This document shows, one piece after another, positions 42,962 to 53,180 of a DNA stretch of 64,000 nt (position 1 is the first letter of the stretch; each line of letters opens with the position of its first letter). Position numbers and translations under genes: made by a program. Location: positions 1 through 64,000 of the forward strand of contig CBDIHP010000041.1 in NCBI GenBank assembly GCA_965279195.1, given 5' to 3'. Below the pieces are notes generated by a model. It was not told the origin of the DNA. It did no database searches and saw only the letters and a program-made list of their open reading frames with translations. This stretch comes from CBDIHP01 sp965279195. GTDB lineage: Bacteria > Planctomycetota > Planctomycetia > Isosphaerales > Isosphaeraceae.

Positions 42962-43723
42962 ATGCTGGCCCTCCGCCCCCGAGCCCGACTGCTGCTGACC
43001 TTCCTGGCGTCCGCGCTTCTCAGCTTGCCCGCCTTCGGCCAGGAACCGGGGAAGACGGCCCCGAAGACCGGTACGCCCCCCGAAGTCACCACCAAGCCGG
43101 GCGAGGAGCCCGCCAAGCCGGCCGATACGAAGAAGGACAAGCCCCCGATCGACCCGGACGCGAAGGTCGTGAAGACCGACGCCGAGTGGCGTAAATTGCT
43201 GACGCCGGCCCAGTACGCCGTGACACGCCAGAAGGCCACCGAGCCGGCCTTCACCGGGAAGTACGCGACCGGGCATTACAACGGCGTGTTCGCGTGCGTC
43301 GGCTGCGGGGCGGCGCTGTTCAACTCCAAGACGAAATTCGACTCCGGAACCGGCTGGCCCAGCTTCTATCAGGCGGTGAGCCAGCGGGCGATCGAGCGGG
43401 AGATGGATTTCTCCAATCCCGACGAGGCGCGGGTCGAGGTCATGTGCCGGCGATGCGACTCGCACCTGGGGCACGTCTTCAACGACGGCCCGCAGCCCAC
43501 CGGCCTGAGGTTCTGCATCAATTCGGCCTCGATCAAGCTCAAGCCCGCCTCGGCCTTCGACAAGAACGGCATGCCGAAGGACGAGGCGACCGCCGACGCC
43601 AAGGCCGGCACAGCCGAGGGCGATAAGAGCAGCGCGACGGCCGACGGCAAGTCGGCCCCGACGAAGGGTCGGGCCCCGTCGCTGCGGGCGCGTCGTGGCG
43701 CAAGGCCGGGCGGCACGCCCTGA
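42962..43723 (+). CDS. msrB: Exported methionine sulfoxide reductase B
   Basis: MsrB reduces methionine-R-sulfoxide in oxidised proteins. ATG 42962 opens a signal peptide (RARLLLTFLASALLSLPAFG), so this enzyme works outside the cytoplasm. A Pro/Lys-rich linker follows to residue 65. The SelR domain has EWRKLLTPAQYAVTRQKATE, the zinc cysteines C112/C115 (CVGC) and C162/C165 (CRRC), FDSGTGWPSF, HLGHVFNDG, and the catalytic C185 in RFCINSASI. No resolving Cys is obvious at the usual upstream place. A low-complexity Ala/Lys tail of about 55 residues ends the protein. The convergent sulfatase gene stops one base away. Confidence 0.92.
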   Translation: MLALRPRARLLLTFLASALLSLPAFGQEPGKTAPKTGTPPEVTTKPGEEPAKPADTKKDKPPIDPDAKVVKTDAEWRKLLTPAQYAVTRQKATEPAFTGKYATGHYNGVFACVGCGAALFNSKTKFDSGTGWPSFYQAVSQRAIEREMDFSNPDEARVEVMCRRCDSHLGHVFNDGPQPTGLRFCINSASIKLKPASAFDKNGMPKDEATADAKAGTAEGDKSSATADGKSAPTKGRAPSLRARRGARPGGTP

Positions 43724-43724
43724 G

Positions 43725-46577
43725 TCACTCGCTGTAGTGATCGATGGTCCTGTTGACGGCCCGCGAGCAGGCCGAGCAGAAGGGTTTCGAGCCCTTGGAG
43801 AACATGAGGCAGTCGAGCGACGACCGATAGAGCCCGGTCGAGCTGTAGCCCGCCCCTTCGAACGCGCCCACCTTCCCGACGAACTTCGATCGGGCCAGGT
43901 GGGCGTCCATCTTCTTGGCGTGGTCGAGCGAGAGGCTCTCCATCTCGGCCTTGAACTTCGCGACGGTCTCGGCCGGGGCGCCCGAGCGCATCGACTCGGC
44001 GATCTTCTTGTTGGTCGCCTCGCGGACCTTCTGGAAGGCGTTGTCCATCACGTCGAACTCGGCCTTCTCCCAGGGGGTCGAGATGGCGACGCCGGGCGTG
44101 GCGAGGTCGGCCCACTTGAGTTTCTTCGGGTCGAGAAGGGCGGTGATGTTGGGCTCCTCGGGCTCGATTCCCTTCGGATAGAAGTCGTTGTAGGCGACCG
44201 ACGAGCTGTAATACTCATCCGCTAGCCCGGCGAAGCTGTGGCCGAACTCGTGCAGGAAAAGGTAGGGGGCCCACTGATTGTCGGTGGTGAAAGTGCAGAA
44301 GAGGTTGTAGATCCCGCCGCCGCCGTAGCGGGGATGGTTGACCATCACGTAGATCGTGTCATAGGGCGCGTGGGCGGCGATGTCGCGCAGGGCCCTGTTG
44401 TCCTCGGTGAGCAGGTATCGCTCGGAGCTGAGCGAGTCGAAGCTGGTGCCGACGGCCGTGTCGCGCCAGACGCCCCGGCCCGGCTCGTCGGTGCCCGACT
44501 CGGCCGAGGGCCTCCAGGCCGCGAGCATGTTAAACATGTCCTTGCGCGACCCGAATGGCTCCAGCGACTGGAAGATGCCGACGAACCGCTTGAGATCCGC
44601 CCGGAGCTTCGCCTCGTCCGCTTTGGTGTAACCCTCGGGCACGATCACCATGTCGACCTTCCGGTGCGGGTCGCCCGCGTCCTGGACCGGGATGACCTGG
44701 ACGCCCGAGGCGAGGCCCTGCGCGATCGTTTCCGATTTCGGGTCGAATGGGACGTCGAGGATCGTCTTATGGGTCCGGTCGCGCTGGCGGACCTTGATGA
44801 GGATCCGGGCCTCCGCGGTCGGGTAGGGGACCAGGGCCGACTCGTGGTAGCTGCGAGCCACGCCCTTCTCGGCGGCCTCGGTGGTGCGGTACTCGCCGAA
44901 GTAGGTGTCGAATCGCCGCGAGAAGAGCAATTCCTTGCCGTCCTTGCTGCGAACCTCGACGACCGACCGGCCCACCTCGAACGGGTCGATCAGGTGCGTC
45001 CGGCTCCCCGCCCAGATCCCCTGGCGATGGAAGCGGTCGAAGGTCGCCCACTCGGTCTTTGCATCGCCGCCGTGGACGTAATCGACGCGCAATGTCTCGT
45101 CGGCGAAGTGCGCCTGGAACCCGGGCGGGCCGGGCAGGTCGGTGAGATCCGGGGCGCGGGCACCGGCGCCAGCGCGGTTCGTCAGGCGATCGCCCAACTC
45201 GGAGCGGAACTCCTCCGCGCGACCGAGGAGTTCCTGGACCACGTCGGGGTGCTCGGCCGCGACGTCCCTCGTCTCATCGCGGTCTGCGGCAAGGTCGTAG
45301 AGTTCGGGCTTCTTCAGGGTAACATGCTGATACTTCACCGGCAGGCCGTCCTTGCCGCCGGGTTTGGGGCCAAGCGTCCGGTAGGTGTGCGGTAGGACGA
45401 GCTTCCAGCGGCCGTCGCCGTTGACGACGGCCTGGAGCTCGTTGGCCTCATAGTAGTAGGCGTAGGCAGGATGGGGATTTCTGGCGCCGGGGACGCCGCG
45501 GACCAGGTCCCAGACGTCGAGGCCGTCGATCGGCAGTGAGGGGAGCTGGCCGCCGACGAGTTTGACGATGGTGGGGAGGAGGTCGATCGTCAGGAACATG
45601 GCGTCGGATGTCGAGCCGGCGTCGAGCCGGCCGGGGAACCGCATGAAGCAGGGGACGCGGACTCCCCCTTCCCAGACCGTCCCCTTGCCCTCGCGGAGTC
45701 CGCCGGAGCTGCCGCTGTGCTCGCCGTAGGAGAGCCAGGGGCCGTTGTCGCTGGTGAAGATGACAAGGGTGTTGTCGGCGATCCCCTCGCGGTCGAGGGT
45801 GTCGAGGACCTGGCCGAGCGACCAGTCGAGTTCCTTGAGCACGTCCGCGTAGACCCCCTTGCCGGAGCAGCCGTCGAAGTCCTTGTGGACGGCGAGCGGG
45901 ACGTGGGGCATGGCGTAGGGCAGGTAGAAGAAGAACGGCCGCGAGGCGTTCCGCTCGATGAACGAGACGGCCCGCTCGGTGTATCGCCGGGTGAGGGACT
46001 TCTGTTCCTCGGCGTCGACGTCGGGGTCAACGACCCGGTCGTCCTCGAAGAGCGGCAGCCTGGGGAAATCCTTGCCGATCTCCGGGTGCTGGGGCCACAT
46101 GTCGTTGGAGTAGGCCAGCCCGAGCCACTCGTCGAACCCGTGGTGGGTCGGAAGCGAGGGCCGGCGGTGGCCGAGATGCCACTTGCCGGCGATCCCGGTG
46201 GCGTAGCCGGCCGATTTGAGGGACTCGGCCAGGGTCGTCTCGCGGGCGGCGATCCCGTGGGTGGACTTCGGGCTCATCGCGCCGTGCATCCCGAGCCGGT
46301 TGGGGTAGCACCCCGTGAGGAGGGCCACGCGCGAGGCAGTGCAGACCGGCTGGGCCACGTGGAAGTTGCGGAACGTCCCGCCTTCGCGGGCGAGGCGTTT
46401 GAAGTTGGGGAGATCCAGTTCGTCCCGCCTGATGGGCGGCAGGTCGCCGTAGCCTAGGTCGTCGGCGTAGAGGAGCACGACGTTGGGTTTTCGGGGTTCC
46501 GCCGCGAACGAGGCGGGCGGGATCCACGCCGCGAGCGCAGCGAGGACCAGGAGCCGGCGGGGACTGCAGGCACGCAT
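43725..46577 (-). CDS. Arylsulfatase fused to M64-type metallopeptidase
   Basis: A 950-residue exported protein in one open frame. Start 46577 opens a signal (LVLAALAAWIPPASFAAE). Residues of about 28-470 are a type I sulfatase: metal site NVVLLYADDLGYGD, formylglycine motif CTASR at 79-83 (Cys type), GKWHLGHRRPS, DNGPWLSYGEHSG and a C-terminal PELYDLAADRDETRDVAAEH. After a short PDLTDLPGPPGF linker comes a peptidase M64 (IgA peptidase) N-terminal domain (TLRVDYVHGG), then the catalytic part with VDMVIVPEGYTKADEAKL and the zinc motif HEFGHSFAGLADEY near 776-789. Each part matches a full-length stand-alone protein. It may free sulfate from, and cut, sulfated glycoproteins; this is inference. 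Confidence 0.88.
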   Translation of the reverse strand: MRACSPRRLLVLAALAAWIPPASFAAEPRKPNVVLLYADDLGYGDLPPIRRDELDLPNFKRLAREGGTFRNFHVAQPVCTASRVALLTGCYPNRLGMHGAMSPKSTHGIAARETTLAESLKSAGYATGIAGKWHLGHRRPSLPTHHGFDEWLGLAYSNDMWPQHPEIGKDFPRLPLFEDDRVVDPDVDAEEQKSLTRRYTERAVSFIERNASRPFFFYLPYAMPHVPLAVHKDFDGCSGKGVYADVLKELDWSLGQVLDTLDREGIADNTLVIFTSDNGPWLSYGEHSGSSGGLREGKGTVWEGGVRVPCFMRFPGRLDAGSTSDAMFLTIDLLPTIVKLVGGQLPSLPIDGLDVWDLVRGVPGARNPHPAYAYYYEANELQAVVNGDGRWKLVLPHTYRTLGPKPGGKDGLPVKYQHVTLKKPELYDLAADRDETRDVAAEHPDVVQELLGRAEEFRSELGDRLTNRAGAGARAPDLTDLPGPPGFQAHFADETLRVDYVHGGDAKTEWATFDRFHRQGIWAGSRTHLIDPFEVGRSVVEVRSKDGKELLFSRRFDTYFGEYRTTEAAEKGVARSYHESALVPYPTAEARILIKVRQRDRTHKTILDVPFDPKSETIAQGLASGVQVIPVQDAGDPHRKVDMVIVPEGYTKADEAKLRADLKRFVGIFQSLEPFGSRKDMFNMLAAWRPSAESGTDEPGRGVWRDTAVGTSFDSLSSERYLLTEDNRALRDIAAHAPYDTIYVMVNHPRYGGGGIYNLFCTFTTDNQWAPYLFLHEFGHSFAGLADEYYSSSVAYNDFYPKGIEPEEPNITALLDPKKLKWADLATPGVAISTPWEKAEFDVMDNAFQKVREATNKKIAESMRSGAPAETVAKFKAEMESLSLDHAKKMDAHLARSKFVGKVGAFEGAGYSSTGLYRSSLDCLMFSKGSKPFCSACSRAVNRTIDHYSE

Positions 46578-46838
46578 GAGAGGGTTCCGGGGGTGATCGA
46601 GCGTCGTCGTTCGATGGGACCAGGGTATCACGGGACGGGATCCGCACGAAACCGTCCGCGATCGATGTGGGTCGGGCCAATCCCTTTTTCCTGGGATTCC
46701 GCGCGGGCCGGTGGCACACTGTCGGCCGCGCTTCCCATAGGTTGGCTAACCGAAACCCTCCCCTATGGCCGATGGAGGGGGACCGGCCCCCGCGTGCTGT
46801 GTCTTGCCACCTTTGTCGCTCAACTGGGGGTGACCGCC
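46578..46838. other. Divergent intergenic region upstream of the giant membrane protein gene
   Basis: About 260 bases. The plus-strand frame is open from 46593, but the first part reads like shadow sequence and would abut the opposite gene; the first membrane helix starts at 46839. No strong promoter was identified. Confidence 0.35.
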
Positions 46839-49800
46839 TTGGAAATCATCATCGGGCTGACGGTCTTCGTCGCGGTGATCACCCTCGTGGGGCACGGATT
46901 CTGGGTTTTCTTCCGGTTCCTCGGTCGACTCTTCACCGGCTTCGCCCACGACGAGACGACCGAGGCGATCCCGGCCGAGATCTGCCCGTCGTGCGGGATG
47001 TCGTGGCCGAAGTTCCCCAAGCGGGGCGACTGCCCGACCTGTGGCTGGCGGGCCGGATTCGGTCGCGTGACGGGGCCGCCGAGGCCGCAGCAGACGGCCA
47101 GGGTCCTCCGGCAGCTCGAAGATCGGATCCAACGCTACATCGTCAACGGGCTCATCCCCGAAGAGGTCGGGCGTCAGATCCTCGAAGCGTTGCCCGAGGT
47201 CCAGACGGATTACCAGACGAAATCCTCCCCCTATCGGGCTCCCGAGCCCAGGTTACCGCCGAAACCCGCCATGGCGGAGGTCCTCGGCGAGGACGACCTG
47301 CTCATCATCCCCGAGACGCCGGTGACCGCTCCCCCGCCGAGGGCACTGTTGCCCGACGCGGCCCGGGAGCCGGAGATCCACATCCTTGACCGTCCTGAGC
47401 CGGTGGCGGCCCCCCGACGGACCTGGCTGGAGGTGCTGGGGGCGTTCCAGGAGGAGAGCAACATCCGCTGGGGCGAGCTGGTGGGCGGTCTCTTGATCGT
47501 GGGTTGCTCGCTGGCGCTCGTGATCTCGTTCTGGTCGAGGATCGCCGAGCGGCCTTTCCTGAAGTTCGGCCTGTTCAATGGCGTCACGGCCCTGATTTAC
47601 CTGCTGGGCCTGCACGCTTCGAAGAAGTGGCAGTTGCCGAACACGTCCCGAGGGCTCCTGATCATCGCGGCCATGCTCACCCCCTTGAACTTCCTGGCCG
47701 TGGCGGCTCTCGGGAAGGGGGAGAGTTCGTCGCTGACGAACGTGCTGACGCTGGGCGGTGAGGTCGTGGCCGTCGGGCTGTTCGCCTGGCTGATCTTCCA
47801 GGCGGGCCGGATTCTCGCGACCTCGGCGGCGAGTTCGCTGGTCGTGTCGGTGCTGGTGCCGAGCGCCAGCATGCTGGGGATCGGCCGACTGATCGGGGTC
47901 GCGGACAACTGGCTGGGGTTGGCGGCGATCGGGGCGGTGCCGCTCGTGGCGCAGAGCGTCGGGCAGGCGAGGTGGTTCCGGCTCAACCGGGACGAACCGG
48001 AGATTAACCAGGGACGGGCGTTCGAGCTGTTGAACCTGCTGGGGCTGGGGCTGTTCGCGGCGGGGCTTGCGGTGGGGCTGATCGTGTGGCAGGGGGAGAC
48101 CGCCGGCTTCACCGCTCGCGACCTCGCGCCGTTGTCCCCGCTGGCCGGGCTGGCCCTGCTGGCGCCGGGGATCGCGTTGTGGACGCGGTCGGGCGGGGAA
48201 GAATCCGGACGCTTGAGGGTCATCGGGGCGTCGATCGCGACGGGCGGCGTGCTCTGCCTGCTGGCCGGTACGGCCTTCGCCTGGCCCTCGCCGGGGCCGC
48301 TGCTGACGGTCTGCATCCTGAACGTGGCGATCCTCTCGATCCTGGGAGTGGCGATGGGGCTGCCGATGGCCCACGCCTTCGCCGGTTGCTTCCTCGCGGC
48401 GGCGTATCTGCTCGTCTGGGGGCTCGGGTTGGGGCGGTTCGGCTGGCAGGCCGATTCGGAGCTCGTCTCGCAGAGCCTGCTCGGCAATCTGAGCGCGGGC
48501 GTGCTACTGCCGCTCTCGATCGCTTATGCGTGCGGGGCCTACCTCTGGCTGGGGCGGGGCAGGAGGGACGTGGCGTTGCCGCTGGGGATGGTGGCCTGGG
48601 TCACCAGCGGATACTCGGCGGCGGTGGCGACGTGGAACATCCTCCATCTGGGAGATGCCGCGCACGGGGCGAGCTGGATCTTCCTGACCCTGGCCCTGGG
48701 CTATGTGACATTCTCGCTCCTCTTCGGCCGACGCCCGCTGGTCGCGGAGACCGGCGTGATGGAGGCGAGCGTCCTGGCCTGGGCGGGGGCGGTGTTCGGA
48801 TTCATGGCCTCGTTCCTGGGTCTGGCCGGCGGCGAGTGGAAGCCCTGGTTCGCGATCCCGGGGATCGTCTCGGTGGTCGTCGACGCCCTGGCGAGCGTCG
48901 CGGTGGCGTCGGCTTTGTGGTCCTGGGCCCGTCGAAAGAATGAGCCGATCGCGGGGGTGGTCGCGACGATCCTCGACCGCTGGAGCCTCGTCGCGGCGGG
49001 CTTCGCGACGCTCCTCGTGATCGTCAGCATCCCGAATGGCCAGGCAAGTTCGCTGGCCCTGTACTCGTTCCTGATCGCATTCGTATACGCCGTGACCTGC
49101 TACGGTTTCCGGTCGGCGATCGGATTCGGCGTGTTCCAGGCGACGGTCACTCTGAGCGTCGGGCTGGCGGTGCAGTCGGTCCTGATCCGGCAGGTGTGGT
49201 ATCCCTTGCAGCCCTATCCGATGCTCGACCCCCGGAGCCTCCAGGCCCTCGGGCTGGCCCTGGCCGCGATGTGCGGAGGCTGGCTGGCGATCCGGCTGGC
49301 CGCCCGAAGGTATCGGGAACGCTCCGGTTGGGTCGCGAACTGGGAGGACTTGCTCGAACCGGGCATTCAGACTTTCGACCAACTGCTGAGGGATGGGTTG
49401 GTCCTGCTGCTGGCGGGACTGGTGCTCTACGGGGTCGTCCCCGGATTGGCCCAGGAACTGACCCCGCGCGACATGGCGGCGAGGCTGGCCGGGTTGGCTG
49501 TGGAGGGACGGATCGTCCCGCCGATCTCGGCCTTCGAGTGGGGCGGGATCGCCCACGCTCCGGCGTATGGCTGGGCGACGTGGCTGCTGTGGGCATCGGT
49601 GCTCGGGCTGCTCGTCGGCGGCGCGTTCGAGCGGCTGCGTGGGCGGCATGTGCTGGCTGGGCTGGTGGTGCTCTCTCTGCTCGCGCCGCTGGTCTCGGCC
49701 CGTTGGGAGACGGACGTGGCGGCGGCCTCGGCGATGCGATGGGCGGGCTCGCTCACCGTGCTGGGGATGTCGGCGCTGATCTGGACCCGCGACCGCTGGG

Positions 49801-52800
49801 CCTCCCTGGCAAGGAGGCTCGGTCTGATCTGGGAGTCGGGCCGGTTCGAGCTGCACGGTTTGGCGACCATCGCCACACTGGTCATCGCGGCGCTCCCGTG
49901 GGTTTTCATGGGTGGATATTCGGGCGTATTCGCCGTGCTGGATCGACCGCTGCACCCGAGTGTTGAAAGCGCGGGGCCCGCGACCCTGGTGATCTGCATG
50001 GGACTCCTGCTCGTCGGCGGCATGATCCGGGTGTCGATCCCGTATCTGGAAGAGAATCCCCGGTCGGTCCGGTTGAAGTCATCGAGCACAGTCCTGATGA
50101 CGCTTGCGGCGTTGCCGATCGTGGTCCTGACGACGTTCGCCGTGATGACCGCCTTCGTCGGCAACCCGATTGTCGGGCCGGAGCCGGGGACCTTCTTCCG
50201 GCGGATCGGGAATGCGGGCTCGTACGTGCCGCCGTTGCTGGTCTTCGCGGCGACCCTGGTCGGTTTCGCGATCCGCGAGAGGTCGTCGGGATTCGCGTTC
50301 TCGGCGACCGTGATGATGAACCTGGCGGCGACCTCGGGATTCCTGATGCTCACCGCCCAGCGCGGGCAGGGGCTTTCGGCCGAGCTGGCCGTGCGGCTCT
50401 GCCAGCTCAATGTCATCATGGCGTCGCTGGGCGGACTGGCGTGGATCGCTTCGGTCTACGGCTATCGCAGGAGGCTCGGGCGGGAGTCGGAAACGTATGC
50501 CGATGGGCTCCTGGCTCTGCTGGGCTCGATCTCGCTGAGCCTGGTGGGCATCGTGCTGGGCACCGCGCTGTTCGGGCTCTGGGTCGAACCGCATGCCCCG
50601 GTCTGGGTGACCACCGCGGGGGATCCGCTGGGGCTTCTTGCCTTGATTCTGGTCGGCGGATTCCTCGGTGCCCAGCGGTGGGTCGCCGGGCGACCGTTTG
50701 ACCCGAGCCTCGGCGGCGGCTGGGCCACGGCGCTGGCGGGCTTTGTGGGGCTCTCGTCGTCCTGGCTGGGGCGGGATGCCTGGGAATCGTTGCACTTCCT
50801 GATCGATGCCCTCGCCGTGACCTCGCTCTTGCCGGTGGGGGTCTGCTGGCAGCTCTCGCGGACGGGCGGGTCCTATCTGGATCGAGCGTCGCGCGACCGG
50901 CTCGGCCGGTGGTGCCTGCTCACGCTGGTCCTGATCGCCCTGTTCGGCATGCGGACCTACTCGGCGGATCCGCAGTCCCCCTGGTGGACGGTCGCGGCGC
51001 TTCTTTATGCCGGGATAGTGGGGACAGGACTCGCGGCCTGGATGGGGCATTCTCGCTACTTCCTGTTCGCCGCGGGCTGCTTCAACCTGGCGGCGAGCTT
51101 CTGGTGGGGCTCGACGGCCTGGTGGAATGGTTCAGCGGGCTCGACTTCGGCGCTCGGCGACATGGTCCGGGCAAACATCGCCGCGCTGGCGATCCCCTGC
51201 ACGCTCTGGTGCTGGGTGGAACGCCGGTACCTGAGGATCAATGAGGACGCCCGGGTGCCATGGTACTTGCCGTTCCATGAGCACATGTCGCGGATCGCCC
51301 TGATCGGCCTGGTGCTCACGCTGAGCATCGGCCTGGGGCGGGACGCCTGGCAGGAGAACTCGACTCCGACGCAGTGGCTCGGCTGGGTGGCGTTCGTCTC
51401 GACGGCGGTCGCGATCGCGGTCGGCCTGTGGGATCCCTGGACCCGGCGGGCGGATTTCCGGCTGTATCTGCTCGGGCTGGCGACCTGCGGCTGGCTGGTG
51501 CACATCTTCCACCTGCCCCCGCGTTGGCTGGCCTGGACCGGCACCGTGGTTCTGGCGGCCTACGGGGTCGGGACCAGCTACCTTTGGTCTCAGCGGTCGA
51601 AGATCGCCGGGATGGCGGGCAGGATCGGGATGGTCGTGCACGACGAGCGCGAGCGGCATTATGACTGGCTGATCCCGAGCAACATCGTGCTGGCCATCGC
51701 CGTCTTCCTGCTGGCGTTCGGCATCGTCCTGAACGATGCGGACCCGACGCTGCGGCAGGTTGCGGCCCAGGCGGCGCTGGCTCAGGCACTATCGATCGGG
51801 TTGTTGTCGGTGGGCGAGCGGCGTCTGGCCCTCCAGCGCGATGCGCTCATGGCCGGGATGATCGGCCTGATCGCCGTCGGCTGGGGGCTGATCGCGCCGA
51901 CCGACCCGACCCGGATGCTCGACCGCGGCGCGGTGGTCGTCATGGCGACCATCCTGGCCGGCACGTTCTACGGGTTAGGCCTGTCGAAGATCTTGAAGCG
52001 GGAGAACGACTGGACCCAAGCGGGTGAGGAGGTCGTGCCCTGGATGTTCGGACTCCAGGTCCTGGCCATCGTCGGCCTCGTGGGCCTTGAAGGGATCGAC
52101 AAGCTGAACGGCCAGCCCATCTTGATCCGGACGGCGGCGGCGATCGCCGTGGCAGTCTCGATCGGCTGGTGGGCGCTGTCGAGCATCCTGGCGGCGGTGA
52201 TCCCGGGTCGCGACATCTTCGGGCTGACCGAGCGGGGTCGGACGGCCTATGTTTATGCGGCGGAGGTGATGCTCGCGGTGCTGGGGGCGCACCTGTCGCT
52301 CTCGATGAGCTGGCTGTTTTCGGGCCTTTTCGCGAAGTACTGGGTCCTGATCGTGATGGGCCTGGCGTTCCTGGGCGTGGGGCTAAGCGAACTCTTCCGG
52401 CGCCAGGGTCGGATGGTCCTCTCGGAGCCGCTCGAACGCACCGGAGGATTCCTTCCCGCCCTGCCCATGTTCGCGGCGATCTGGCTCACCCCGAGGCCGG
52501 GTGAGGATGTTTTCTTTCTGGTCCTGGTCGGCGTGCTGTACTCGGTGATCTCGCTGATGCGGTCGTCGCTGGTCATGGGGGCGCTGGCGACCCTGGCCTT
52601 CAACGGGGCGCTCTGGACCCTCCTGAGCCACTCGCAGACGCTGGCATTCGCGCAGCACCCGCAGATCTGGGTGATCCCGCCGGCCCTCTGCCTGCTGGCG
52701 GGCGGCTACCTGAACCGCGACCGCCTGACCGTGTCGCAGCAGGCGACCATCCGCTACATCGCCGCGCTGGCGATTTACGTGTCCTCGACCACGGAGATCG

Positions 52801-53102
52801 TCCTGACGGGCGTCGGCCAGGCGCCGTGGCTGCCGGTGGTGCTGGCGGGATTGTCGATCTGCGGGATCTTCGCGGGGATCCTCCTGAGGATCCGGGGCTT
52901 CCTGTTCCTGGGGACGGGTTTCCTGGGCCTGGCGGTCTTCTCGGTGATCTGGCACGCGGCGGTCGACCTCCAGCAGACCTGGCTCTGGTGGGCGTCGGGC
53001 ATCGTGACGGGAGTCCTGATCCTGGCGATGTTCGCACTGTTCGAGAAGAAGCGGGAAGAAATCCGCAAGGTGGTCGTCGGGCTCAAGGACTGGAGCGTCT
53101 GA
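46839..53102 (+). CDS. Giant polytopic membrane protein with N-terminal zinc ribbon
   Basis: About 2,087 residues from TTG 46839, which follows a GGGGGTG stretch; GTG 46830 is a near alternative. It begins with a membrane helix (LEIIIGLTVFVAVITLVGHG), then a four-Cys zinc ribbon with CPSCG and CPTCG near 49-68, a soluble stretch of about 150 residues, and WLEVLGAFQEESNIRWGELV before a very long series of hydrophobic helices, roughly fifty. No transport, kinase or glycosyl-transfer motif was recognised. It may belong to a family of huge planctomycete membrane proteins of DUF2157/DUF2339-like type; I cannot confirm that. A charged cytoplasmic end (FEKKREEIRKVVVGLKDW) closes it. Confidence 0.6.
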   Translation: MEIIIGLTVFVAVITLVGHGFWVFFRFLGRLFTGFAHDETTEAIPAEICPSCGMSWPKFPKRGDCPTCGWRAGFGRVTGPPRPQQTARVLRQLEDRIQRYIVNGLIPEEVGRQILEALPEVQTDYQTKSSPYRAPEPRLPPKPAMAEVLGEDDLLIIPETPVTAPPPRALLPDAAREPEIHILDRPEPVAAPRRTWLEVLGAFQEESNIRWGELVGGLLIVGCSLALVISFWSRIAERPFLKFGLFNGVTALIYLLGLHASKKWQLPNTSRGLLIIAAMLTPLNFLAVAALGKGESSSLTNVLTLGGEVVAVGLFAWLIFQAGRILATSAASSLVVSVLVPSASMLGIGRLIGVADNWLGLAAIGAVPLVAQSVGQARWFRLNRDEPEINQGRAFELLNLLGLGLFAAGLAVGLIVWQGETAGFTARDLAPLSPLAGLALLAPGIALWTRSGGEESGRLRVIGASIATGGVLCLLAGTAFAWPSPGPLLTVCILNVAILSILGVAMGLPMAHAFAGCFLAAAYLLVWGLGLGRFGWQADSELVSQSLLGNLSAGVLLPLSIAYACGAYLWLGRGRRDVALPLGMVAWVTSGYSAAVATWNILHLGDAAHGASWIFLTLALGYVTFSLLFGRRPLVAETGVMEASVLAWAGAVFGFMASFLGLAGGEWKPWFAIPGIVSVVVDALASVAVASALWSWARRKNEPIAGVVATILDRWSLVAAGFATLLVIVSIPNGQASSLALYSFLIAFVYAVTCYGFRSAIGFGVFQATVTLSVGLAVQSVLIRQVWYPLQPYPMLDPRSLQALGLALAAMCGGWLAIRLAARRYRERSGWVANWEDLLEPGIQTFDQLLRDGLVLLLAGLVLYGVVPGLAQELTPRDMAARLAGLAVEGRIVPPISAFEWGGIAHAPAYGWATWLLWASVLGLLVGGAFERLRGRHVLAGLVVLSLLAPLVSARWETDVAAASAMRWAGSLTVLGMSALIWTRDRWASLARRLGLIWESGRFELHGLATIATLVIAALPWVFMGGYSGVFAVLDRPLHPSVESAGPATLVICMGLLLVGGMIRVSIPYLEENPRSVRLKSSSTVLMTLAALPIVVLTTFAVMTAFVGNPIVGPEPGTFFRRIGNAGSYVPPLLVFAATLVGFAIRERSSGFAFSATVMMNLAATSGFLMLTAQRGQGLSAELAVRLCQLNVIMASLGGLAWIASVYGYRRRLGRESETYADGLLALLGSISLSLVGIVLGTALFGLWVEPHAPVWVTTAGDPLGLLALILVGGFLGAQRWVAGRPFDPSLGGGWATALAGFVGLSSSWLGRDAWESLHFLIDALAVTSLLPVGVCWQLSRTGGSYLDRASRDRLGRWCLLTLVLIALFGMRTYSADPQSPWWTVAALLYAGIVGTGLAAWMGHSRYFLFAAGCFNLAASFWWGSTAWWNGSAGSTSALGDMVRANIAALAIPCTLWCWVERRYLRINEDARVPWYLPFHEHMSRIALIGLVLTLSIGLGRDAWQENSTPTQWLGWVAFVSTAVAIAVGLWDPWTRRADFRLYLLGLATCGWLVHIFHLPPRWLAWTGTVVLAAYGVGTSYLWSQRSKIAGMAGRIGMVVHDERERHYDWLIPSNIVLAIAVFLLAFGIVLNDADPTLRQVAAQAALAQALSIGLLSVGERRLALQRDALMAGMIGLIAVGWGLIAPTDPTRMLDRGAVVVMATILAGTFYGLGLSKILKRENDWTQAGEEVVPWMFGLQVLAIVGLVGLEGIDKLNGQPILIRTAAAIAVAVSIGWWALSSILAAVIPGRDIFGLTERGRTAYVYAAEVMLAVLGAHLSLSMSWLFSGLFAKYWVLIVMGLAFLGVGLSELFRRQGRMVLSEPLERTGGFLPALPMFAAIWLTPRPGEDVFFLVLVGVLYSVISLMRSSLVMGALATLAFNGALWTLLSHSQTLAFAQHPQIWVIPPALCLLAGGYLNRDRLTVSQQATIRYIAALAIYVSSTTEIVLTGVGQAPWLPVVLAGLSICGIFAGILLRIRGFLFLGTGFLGLAVFSVIWHAAVDLQQTWLWWASGIVTGVLILAMFALFEKKREEIRKVVVGLKDWSV

Positions 53103-53180
53103 GTCATGTCGAATCTACGAGGCTGTTCGGCCGTGGCGACCGCCAGGTAGGGGGTCGCCTTCCTCGCGATCCTGGCGGCG

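Noticed and set aside
46593..46838. Extended N-terminus of the giant membrane protein.
   Set aside because: The extra 82 residues have no conserved look, no ribosome binding site, and would leave almost no promoter space with the divergent gene.
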